DNA of 64,000 bases from contig NC_088295.1 in assembly GCF_032854445.1 (NCBI RefSeq), forward strand, positions 48,781,385 to 48,845,384. Direction: 5' to 3'. The stretch is from Liolophura sinensis (lineage: Eukaryota > Mollusca > Polyplacophora > Chitonida > Chitonidae). Both the position numbers and the translations under genes were made by a program. Shown here piece after piece: positions 36,206 through 48,200 of this stretch (positions are counted from its first letter, which is position 1; each line of letters opens with the position of its first letter). The notes beneath the pieces were generated by a model. It saw only the letters and a program-made list of their open reading frames with translations. It made no database searches and was not told where the DNA came from.

Positions 36206-39200
36206 GTAACAAACAGATGTCCAGTCATGCTTTAGACCTGTTATTTTGTCGTGTTGATCAGAAATTCGAAAGTTGGATGATTGGATCATAGAAATGTTGT
36301 AATCATGAATGATGGGAGTGCTTTACTCGTTGATCATGGGAGTGCTTTACTCATTGATGATAGAAGTGTTTTGCTCATGAGTGATTAACGGTGGGATTTA
36401 CGCATTGATCATGGGAGTGCTTTACACATTGGTCATAGAAATGTTTTACGCATTGAGTATGGGAGTGCTTTTCTCATGGATTATGAGAGCACCTAACTCA
36501 TTTACCATAGAAATGTTTTACTTATTGATCAGTCTTTGGAAGTCTTTTACTCATCAATCATGGGAGTGCTTTCCTCATTGATAATGATGCGTTTTACTCA
36601 TAATTGTGGGAGTGCTTTACTCGTTGATCTCTGGAGTGCTTCATACATTGGTTGTAGAAGTGTTTTACTCATTGATTGTGGGAGTGCTTTACTCATTGAT
36701 AATAGAAGCGTTTTACTCATAATTGTGGGAGTGCTTTACTTGTTGATCTCTGGAGTGCTTCACATATTGGTTGTAGGAGTGTTTTACTCATTGATTGTGG
36801 GAGTGCTTTACTCATTGATTATGGGAGTGCTTTACTCGTTGATCTCTGGAGTGCTTCACATATTGGTTGTAGAAGTGTTTTACTCATTGATTGTGGGAGT
36901 GCTTTACTCATTGATAATAGAAGCGTTTTACTCATAATTGTGGGAGTGCTTTACTTGTTGATCTCTGGAGTGCTTCACATATTGGTTGTAGAAGTGTTTT
37001 ACTCATTGATTGTGGGAGTGTTTTACTCATTGATGACAGGAATGCTTTACTCATTGATCAGAGGAGTGCTTTACTCACTAGTCATGGGAGTGTTTCTAGT
37101 ACCCATCATTTCCTTGCAATATATTTAGATAAAACAAGTTGATAAAACTTTAGAGTTAAAGTCTGCATATAGTATCTTTAGGGGATATTGTTGAATTTGG
37201 AGGTCGGCTATTAAAAATGATTTTGTTACTATTCTGTCATCTGATCATTTGCCTCTCACCGCTCCACTAACTCCATTAACAGATGAATTTACAGACAGTG
37301 TTTTGATTTTGTTTATTTGTTGTAGGGTTTGTATTTATCCTTCATAATTTGACCATTTGTTGGTTCTGTTGGCCATCTTAAGTACTTTTGTGAGATATAT
37401 ACACCATTAATTCTGTCAATGTCAATGTTAGATTCTATAGTTTTTTTTGAAAAATAGTCTGTTTATGAACTGCATGCTTAACAGTTTATACATGTACTTT
37501 AACTTTGTGGTTTTATTATTTTTAATTGCTCTTATCCAATAGAACAAAAAAGCACAATTAACTGCTGTGAAACGTGTCAGTGCATGTACTGTAGGTGTGC
37601 AGAGTTATATTTGGGGTGGGGGGTGGGGGTGGGGTCATGTAATGTTCGCTCTGTACCCACTATAGGGGCTTTCCCTGAATGGGGTGATCAGCTTTATTTA
37701 TGGTTATGACTCAAACCTGCAGGACCATGGCTGTACACATGAGTAATACACTGCCCATTGTTCAGTCTATGTACTTGTGTAAACACATAAATGATGATCT
37801 GACTAAAGGGATTTTGTTTGACCATTTACATTGTAGAGGCCCTTCTCTTGACATACATGCGTTCTATACATGTATGTCTGATTTGTATTTGATGGGTGCA
37901 GTTGCGTGAAAATAGCCGATTTTCGTCTTCATTTTGGACACATTATACATACATGTATGCCTGTATGTGCTGGTGATCAGTATTATAGTATGCCCAGTCT
38001 TAATATAGACTCTATTAGAAACAAAACAACTTTAATACAATGCTGAAAGCACTTGTCATACAGTTTGCATGATATGCAGGCAGGTTAAGCTTATCTACGC
38101 ATACCTGTACTTGTAGGCCTACCTGTAGGTATAAAATTGTCAGTTCAATGACCTGCAGTAATTTGGGCTTGTAGGGAGATGCTGATAACATAAATGTACA
38201 CAGTACCAGTCAGTTTATACGTGAAGTTTGAAATTTACAGGAAAGGGTTATGTGCCAGGTTTGGAAAGTCATTAAAATCCTTAAAAAAAATTCTAACTGT
38301 TTTTTTTTTTTTTGATCTTGAATGAGGCATTATTAGGCAAAAGTAGACTGTCGAAATATTGAATATGGTATTCGACACTCTTGTAAATAAATTGAAACCA
38401 TCTATACTTATTTAATACTTGATAATTTCTTCCCATGTTGTTGTTGTTGTGTCAGGTATGTAGAGATGAGTTCGCTGACTGTGGAGGAGTGTGAACTGCT
38501 GAGCGATGCTAAGTACAGGTCCTACATCAACCAGGTGGAGAAGGCCCTCAAGAGCTTTGAGTATACCAGTGAGTGGGCTGACCTCATCTCTGCACTGGGC
38601 AAACTTAACAAGGTATGCTTCAGGGTCGACCATATTACTTTTTAGTCTATACCAATTCCTTATCTACTGTAGGTATTGCAGAGTGGGCACCCTTTTTTTG
38701 ATTCCAAAGAGGTTTAAAACATTATTTTTTTTTTTAATTTGTCTTAAGAGCGCAAGTGTTTTTTCAGTACTTGGAAGAACTCTTCCAGGTACATGTACAC
38801 GCACATTTACTGAATTACCATAGATTAGGCCCTGAATCCACACCTGAAGATTTCTGTTGTAATAAGAAATTTGAAAATCTGTACACAATCACAAGAAATT
38901 CTCACAATACATCAGATTTGTGATGGATTTTTTTTTTACATCGAATGAGAAAGTTAAGATGGTTTAATTTCCTGAAAAAATCTTGACCCAGAGCACATAC
39001 ACAAGTTTCAGCATTTGACAAGGTAGTTAGCACCTATATTATTACCAACAGCCCAATGGACAATCACATATCTGCTAGCCAGTAATGCAATGGTGCATCT
39101 AGTATCATAAGTATTATATGTGCAATCATGTCAACTCTATATGTTCAGCTTCTTGTTCATTATGATTTCGCTTCAACCGTTAGACCTTACAGTGCTAATT

Positions 39201-42200
39201 TGTAGATTCTCCTGCTGTCGCTCTTTGTGGAGTTTTTGAGTGAAAGTAAGCAGTCAATAAGCGCCATCATATAAGTGAAAAAATCATGACCATGGTTGTT
39301 AAACCACAACCAATAAATAAATAGACAGACATGTATACAGTACTGTATGTACCATATAGTAAACATATACAGACACGATATTAGTTGAGAACAGTGTTAA
39401 AATTCATAGATTTTGCTTTATTATTACACCTGTACATTCAGTCCTGTAGATATTGCGTCATTCGATTCAGGTACCCCACGGCCAGTACTGTCTGCGACGT
39501 GATATGTTGGGTTTCGTCACAAACTCGAGCCTGATTTAGAACATTCAGAAAAAATTAATCCTGAGGGGGTCCCAGTAAACAGTACATTAGTGTACCACAC
39601 AATAGCATCGTGAAATCAATACCAAAGCTCAGTGTCCTACTTTACATACAGATACATAACAGATGCCTCAGACAGTCCTTACTGGCTACTCTGATATGAA
39701 ATTTGATTTTGTCAGCCTCAAATATTGTCAGCCTAGGCTAGTCAGACTTGTATGCCAGCTGCTGTAATCCCTCATTGTACGGTGAAATGCAGAACTCAGT
39801 ATAGGGAAATAAGATTGAACCAGCAGAGACATGACGTACTGTGCATGCAAACAGGCACACTCTTTCACCTGTAGACTACTATACATTTGTGCTGAAGCAG
39901 TCATGTTCACTTTTGTCATGCAATTTATATTTGGGTCATTGACTTATTTCACCTGGTTTTTGTATGTAGATGTTGTAGGTGTAAAATATTAACCAGCTTT
40001 GTCAAGCACCGTCTGCCTTTATCAAGCTCACATATCTCTCCCATTGTGACACAATTCCCTTAATACTGAATCTACTTTCACAAAAGTTCATAGCCATGGT
40101 AACCTTGGTTATGGTTAGGAAAAATTGATTTCAATCTAGATAGTATACCCAGCTTTATTTAGCCAATCACAAGCACGTAATGCAGCAAATACTTTCTGAA
40201 CACACACAGTCCAAGGGTTTTGAATTTGTATGTAGGACCTACTTATTAAAATTAATTTATTTATTTGTTTATATGTTTGATTACCTGTATGTGAAGGTGT
40301 GTGAAAAGTGATAGCCTCTAAAACACTAATTAACAATGTATAGGCCTTAACATTTGGAAATATCAGGAAGTCAAAGAAACGATTGAAGAAATTTTTCACT
40401 TAAGGAGAATAGGCCTGTCAGCAACCTGTGAATGGTCGTGGATTTACCCTGGGTTGTTCCTCCCACCATAATGCTGGCCGCCATTGTATAAGTGAAATAT
40501 TCTTGAGTACGGTGTATGGAAACACCAATCAAACAAATAAATAAATATATAAGGAGAATAATATAGTGAATATGTAATATACATACTACAATGGGTATGA
40601 TCAGTGCTTTGTTAGTATAAATAAATTACTCAATCAGATCTTCATAATTAAAAGTGATAGAAAGGCCGCGATATACTATACCTTTTTCTCTGATGTATTG
40701 ATTGTTCTGATACAAGTTTCAATTAATTTACGAGGCAGAATATGGCCACTACTAAAGCTGAAATGTGCACTTTTAATATGAGAACACTAATGTTTAGTAC
40801 GAGAATTGACATGCTGGCCATGTTTCCTGCTGAACGTCATACAATCTTTTTGGTCTTGGAATCAGTTAATTCCCCTTTTATACATTTTACATTTCTACTT
40901 GGGTTGTACTGATTTTAATATGCACTATCAGTTTTAGTGCTGAAAATTGGTTAATACTAAGCATGGTTGAAACCATCCAAATACCACTGGCACAAACATA
41001 AATGCTGATATCTGTATTAAAAGTTTACCACAGTGATTTTTCAGCAGTGATACAATTATGACAAATGCATCGCTAAACTGAAATTGTAAAAAAAATGTGT
41101 GAATTATAATATGGGTTTGAAATTTGGTTTTGAAGGTACTGCTAAACCATATCAAGTATCCAGTTGTACCGAAAAAGGTGACCATCGGTAAACGGCTTGC
41201 CCAATGTCTGCATCCAGCCCTTCCCAGCGGAGTGCATCTCAAAGCCCTAGACACCTACGATATCATCTTCAAATGTATTGGTACGCCCCGCCTAGCTCAA
41301 GACCTGTTCGTGTACAGTGCAGGGTTGTTTCCCCTTATGGGCCATGCAGCCATGAATGTGAAGCCGGCGCTGCTTGCGGTATACGAAAAGCACTTCACAC
41401 AACTGGACAAACAAGTGAAGCCTGGGTTAAATGGGCTACTATTGGGCCTGTTGCCAGGGCTGGAAGAGGGTTCAGAGTATTATGACAGGTGAGTGATAGC
41501 TGTCAGTCAAATACTCCTATGGGAGAGTTGTCCACTGTGGACATGTATATGCAGTATTTTCTATTCAAGGCTAAGCTATTTTGATTAAATTGTATTCTTT
41601 AAGTTCAGTTTTAGTTTTAGTCTCTTAACCACAGAGCAGTATGAGGTATGGGTTCTGTCTCCCCTGCTCTGGAGTTGTTCATACATCTAGTAACAATAAG
41701 TGGTTGACACAGTTGTCCTTCGCTGATATGGCATACAAATCTGTATATGACATGTCTGAAAGTTTGATATTAACTTGCTGAAGGCCGATGGTTTACCATG
41801 ACACTCTGGTTTCACCCCCCTACCCACACCCCCCACCCACACCATCCACCCCACCATAAAACTGACTACTATTGTCCAAGTAAAAAATTCTTGAATATGA
41901 TATTAACAAAACACAGCAGTCAATCAATCAGTCAATTTTATTTAGATTTACATGTAAATGTAACTAAAACAGTTTGGCCGAACAACATGGATGAGGTGAA
42001 TTATTACTCTGCTATTATTACTCTGCTCCCTTTCAGTGCAACTTGATTTATACAAGAATTGAACTTGTTAAAAAAGATGCCCCCGTGTATTTTTTTTCAG
42101 AACAAACAGATTAATGGAGAAGTTTTGTGAGGCAGCAGGCCCTGCGTTCTTCTACACCTGTCTCTGGGAATGTATTATGACGTGTCCTAGCATCCGGCTC

Positions 42201-45200
42201 CCAGCATGCACCTACCTCAGCACTCACTACAACAAGAAAAAGTCCATGGAGGATCAACTCTACCTGATGGGACAGAACATAGATTTGATGGCAAGTATAC
42301 TTCTGGGATCTCATCATTATCAGTTACAGTAATGGGAAAGAAGAATTTTCATTTATCGCTTTGTGCATAAATGAAGTTGGCTGTTGCTGATGAAAAGTTG
42401 AATAATTAATATGATACCACAGGTAAATATCAAGCCTCAAATGTGTATTGACAGTCCAAGGACACAAAGCAATATCACTAGCCTTAATTCCTCAACCTTT
42501 TTGCATGTGAAAGATCAACTTTCAGTGCAATTTATGCACCTTTTTCATTTGATGTTGAAGATAAAATTACACTGGTTGAGTTGGCTTGAAAAAAATTTTA
42601 TTAGTTGGCACAAACTATTGCCCTCAGGAAAACTTAAAATATACACCTGGCAAACATGCAAAAGGGTTGAAATATTACAGTATTTGTTGGGCACAAAGTG
42701 AGTCACAAATTTGATTATATTATCAGCAGTTTATAGGAAATACTTTTTTTTTTTCAGGAAAGTATATTTGATGTCAAAGTACTTTTAAAAATTATATATG
42801 TTTCCCAACTTTTTAGGTAGAGGCGACCTGCAGTGCAGTGCAGGACTCCAGTGTTCTGGTACAGAGATGTATTCTGGACTTTCTATTGAATGCGTTCCCT
42901 ATGCACAACGCTCAGCTGACCAGGGTGGACACTGGTCGGGTGGTCAACGCTGCGCTTTGCGTACTTCTCCGGCGGGACATGTCTCTGAACAGGCGACTGT
43001 ATGCCTGGTTACTGGGCACTGACGCCGCAGGCAATCCTGTGTTCAGTGGGGTCACGGACCAGGGCAAAAAGGGCAAGACGGATTCGAGCTCTGTTTCAGG
43101 GGAGCTGGACATGACTTTTTTCCACAGCTACTCAAAGGACAAGCTCGTGTCAGCTCTCAACAGCTACCTGATCATGAGCGCGGAGAGTTTAAGCCACAGT
43201 GCCTTCGGAGGCAGTGAGAAACACACGGCTTTAAGGCCATTTAGAATACTGATAAGCCTGCTGGATAAGCCAGAAATCGGGCCGGCTATTATAGAGGACG
43301 TTCTTCTCGGAGTCTTTCGCTGTTTGTATCGAGAGTGTGTGGTCAAGGCTAAAATGTCGGAATCATCGGTGAGCGGTCGCCGAAAAATGGAGAGGAGCTC
43401 TTCTGTGAACAGTCAGTCAGGTAAATACAGTCGCCAGGATAGCCTGGTGAGCGTGGAGCTCACCAAAACGGCCAACCTGCTTGTCAACACCTTAGAGCCT
43501 TACTTCATCTGGGATTTTATCGCCAAGAACTTTGAGGCAGCCTGTGTGTTGGGTAAGCAGCAACCCGAGGGACCCCAGGGAGACCCTGAGTCCAGTCAGG
43601 GCAGAGACATCCCTTCTGTGTTGGAGCTGTGTCAGCTTGTGGACTTTCTCCTGGACATTGTGTCACTGGTGGGTAATATGCATGCTTAACACTAAAGTAC
43701 TTACATACATGTACGTAGAGAGCAGCATGTCATACCGGCTTTATCCTACATTATTACTCCCTCTAGTGAACATTATTAAGGGAATGTGAGATGGAACTCT
43801 TTTGTCTCTAAATTTAAGAAGATGTTCTTCTATGAATTGTCAGCAGTGTTCGTACGCAGCTTTTGTTAACATCATTTTTCCTTTCACCTCTCTCACTTTG
43901 TTCCAGTGGCACAAATCTTAAAAGTTCACACTAAACTCCTCAATTTTCTTCAACGTTGTATGAAAATTTTTTTCTTACTGAAACTTCTGGCATTTCATAT
44001 GGTACAGTTAGTAGGACTTACCATTACCTTTTGTGATAAAAGAGTTAGAACTTAAAACTCAAAAATCAAACAGACAGCCAGTCTCACATTTTTATTGATA
44101 TAAACCATCACAATGCATTTTATTTGGAAATTTTACAGAAAAATGGCTGCACATGTGACAAAGTTTCAGTATAAACCTCTGCAACCTGTACCTACTGAAT
44201 CACTTGAACCTGCTTTAAAAGGCAACAAACTTAGCTTTCGGTCGAGTGAATTGAAGTTTTAGGAGCTGATACTACAACAGCGCAAGCATTGAAACGCCAT
44301 TATTCCTTGGTATCGGGTTTTCTCTTTTTAGAAACATTGCCCCTTTGGTTGGTTAAACTGAAGAGAGTACAGGCTTATAAACTATGATGTATGCTGTGAC
44401 CTACTTCTCTCTGTTCGTGTACATGTGCTTCGTATAGTACATGTGGTCTGTTCATTGTGATTTACCAAATACTTGGTATTTCTGAGTATTAAGGTTAGAA
44501 TGTCATTATAAATATGGTTTGATACCCTGTCAGATGGAGTGCGTCAGGACAACAATAGCAATGATATCAGTGCTGTGTTCTTTATTATTTATGTTAACAG
44601 TTTTATTAAAATTGTTATGTGTCAAAGGCCAAGACAGTATACACTGTTACAGTATAAAAACTCTATCAAGAAAATGTATGCATCAAGAAATGTATTCTTA
44701 CAATAATAGCCAGTATTTCAATGCTAAAATTTGGGGGACTACACTACTACCACAAAAAAGTGTTTATACTGAACACTGATAAATAATCCGTAATGACCCA
44801 GAACCCTCCCACCAATGCAGTTGCTGTGAGTTCAAGTCCAGCTCATGCTGGCTTCCTCTCTGGCAGTATGTGGGAAGGTCTCTCAGCAACCTGCGAATGG
44901 TCATGGGTTTTCGCCGGGCTCTGCCCAGTTTCCTCCCAACATAATACTGGCCGCTGTCGTATAAGTGAAATATTCCTGAGTACGGCATAAAACACCAAAT
45001 ATCCATGTGTGAAATCTGAAAATAGTTTGATCACGTTTGGAACCTGATGCTAATGTATGTGTTGTCATTGCTTGATCTTGATAGGAGACATACATGGAGA
45101 CAACCACGGAGCATTTACCTGACCTTCTGCGTCACATCACAAGTTCTCTGACTACCCACTGCGCGAGGATCACAGACCAGGAGGTGACCGCTTCTCTGCG

Positions 45201-48200
45201 TCTCTGTGCCAAGATCCTGCAGAAGGTTCAACCCTCCATGAACATCCTGGGCAGTGAGGCTCAGGAGAAGGAGACGGAGGTGTTCCTGGCGGGGGATCAG
45301 GACATAGACATCAAGAGCACCTTTGCTAAGATCACCAGTGAAACGTCTGTGAATGAGACCAAGGAGGACCGTGGGGAGAATGACATAGAAAAGCACCATG
45401 ACAACGAGCCAGAGAAAGCCGAGGATTCGTCACAAGAGGAGGCTGAGGGAGAGGACAGCGGTGCACAGTCAGTGGGCAGCAGGAAAAGCTCCACCCCAAC
45501 TCTAACCAGTAGGGTGTCAGAAAATGAGGAGTCTTCTGGCACAGGGGACAGTTCCGCGATGAGAGAGTTTCAGCGCTATAACTCCATTGAGATAGAGCGC
45601 TCCCCATCCAGGGTGTCCTATCGTATCAGTGGCCCACTGACACTTATGCAGGCCTGTGTTCAAAGCTTCCAGGAATTTTTCCATGTGTTTGTCACAGAAA
45701 AAGTGCTTGGGGATAAAGACTTGGCAAAGAAATGCCTGGATCTCATAACACTGTCGTCGGACTCAGGGAAAGGTTCTGACAGGGACTCGTTGCTGGAAGG
45801 TGGCTCCATCTACAGCCAAGAGGAGGTAACTCCTGGAACTAAGGTGGGAGTGCAGTGTTTGGTGAGCTCTGATAGAATCACTAGCCACCTATGTGAAGCC
45901 TTCTCTTCAGCCTGTAAACTGCTGGTGGATTTCTCCAGTTTCCCCATGTACTGTACAGACTATCATAAACTCATGGACCAGACATTAAAACAGGGTAAGT
46001 GTGTGGCTTTTGTTGCAGGTGTAAACACATGGCCTTTGTTGCAGGTGTAAGCACATGGCCTTTGGTGCAGGTGTAAATGCACGGCCTTTGGTGCAGATGT
46101 AAGTGGGTGGTCTTTGTTGCAGGTTTAAGCACATGGCCTTTGTTGCAGGTGTAAACGCATGGCCTTTGTTGCATGTGTAAGTGGGTGGTCTTTGTTGGAG
46201 GTGTGAGTGCATGGCCATTGTTGCAGGTGTAAGCACATGGCCTTTGTTGCAGGTGTAAGCACAAGGTCTTTGTTGCAGGTGTGAGTGCATGGCCTTTGTT
46301 GGAGATGTAAGTGGGTATTCTGGTTTTCTTCTCCGTTTAACCTGATTGATTCTACTAGTCTTAATTTTCACCTATTTTTAAAAAGAGGCCAGAAATGACA
46401 ACTCAGGCTATTCGGCCCTTTAAAGTTCTGTTTGAAATGAAAAAAGAGTACCGTACCTGTATGTACCTGCCTCTCTACACATACATATTGGGTTAGCCAG
46501 CTAACCGTCCACTTGTGTTAAAACTCTGTTTGGACACCCTGTTTACAACACTTTTAACATGGAACATATAAGGGAAAATGAAATCTTGACACCCTGCTAT
46601 AACAAAATGGCCTCAAAAAGGGATGTTTGGACACCCTCTTTCACATTTCTGGCTATTAAACCCCCCTGCTTCTACACGAATATGTAGATCAGGGCCTTGA
46701 GTACATGTAAGAGAAATATTTTTGAGTACAGCACAAAACATTACACAATGAAATCAATAAAAATCATTCATTATTCCATGTATTTCCTCCAAAAGAACTA
46801 CTGATACCCTGTATCCACAGCAAGCTGTATATACCTGACACATAGTGCATGTTTTGTCATATTATGGGAGTGTTATTTGATCTCTACAGGTCATTGCCCA
46901 TTACATGTATTTCTGTGAAGTTTGTGTCAAAGATAAATTTTAGTCTTCCAAATCGTATGAAATATGTTTTCAAATTGTAATCTAAATATGTGTATTGCAA
47001 TTGAAAATGTATTATGCTTAAAAATGTTCTTCTTGGAAACAGGTAAGCACGACATTAAACCCCGAGCACTCACTCACTCACTCACTCTTGGGAATGTGCC
47101 ATGTTTTAGTTGTTTGAGGTGCTTGCCTTTCAGTTGCTAGGTGTGGGATCAAACACAGCTGTGGTCAGGGAATTTGTAGATGCTGGTGAGGCTTTGGTGA
47201 CAATCCTCATGAGGCCGTATGGCGTAGTCTTAACACTCTTTAAAAACCGCTTGTCTACCACTAACTTGACCCGCAGGGTTTGCTTATCTGTACATCGTAT
47301 GTGGGAAAGTTTGTCAGTGACTTGCCAGAGGTCGGTGGTTTTCCACAGGGCACGACAGTTTCCTCAACCCAGTAAACTGAGCGTCATCATATGAGTGAAA
47401 AATTCTGTGTCACTTAACAACAGTGAAATAAATAAAGGTATAAATAAATACGTAAATAAGAATGTTTTTGCCCCCACAGATGAGGAGTTGACCTTACCCT
47501 GCTGGCTTCAGGGCCTCATAACATGCACATCATTTGTGGACAGTTTTAAGATCAAGACGGCAGCCATCTCCACGATGCTGGACCTAATCATCCTCACCCA
47601 GTCTGTACAGTCAGAGACGGAGAGCAAGGATGCAGAGCATGGTCACAAGCGCTCCGTCACCGAGGGAACCGTCTCCGTGGTTATTCTGCCCTTTCTCCTC
47701 CCAAAGCATCTCTATTTTCTCAACAGTTCTACACTCTTCTATCGAGTAAGCTTGTATAATTGAGTAAAGGTCATATTCTAGAGATACATATTCATCGCCA
47801 TGGAGTTACGTTTGATGTGGTGTTAATTGCTCTTCATAAAATATAACCTTGACCGCTAAACCTTATTCAGTCACTCAGGTGTGGTTTTCAAATCTAGCTC
47901 TTTCAGCAGGGAGTAACACAATTCTGACTTACATGTACAGTGTACTCTAGGAGGTTTGCAATGTACCCACTGCGTAATACACCATGTAAAGTATAGTATG
48001 TTCATGGGGTTATATTTTGTGAATGATATTAATGCTGTTATGAGGTCCACTACACCTAGTGCCATTTGTGGGAAAGGCATCTGCAAGCTTGCATATTACT
48101 GTAGCCGTTAGTTTTAGCTGCCAATTCCTCTGCGGCCTTACGTGGGAAGGTTTGCCAGCAACCTGCAGATAGTCGTGTTGTTTATGTTTCAAAAAATGTC

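Noticed and set aside
45971-46371. Minus-strand frames of Thr/Pro/Gln-rich repeats (97 and 128 codons)
   Set aside because: Produced by the 26-bp minisatellite in a DOP1 intron; repeat translation, not a gene.
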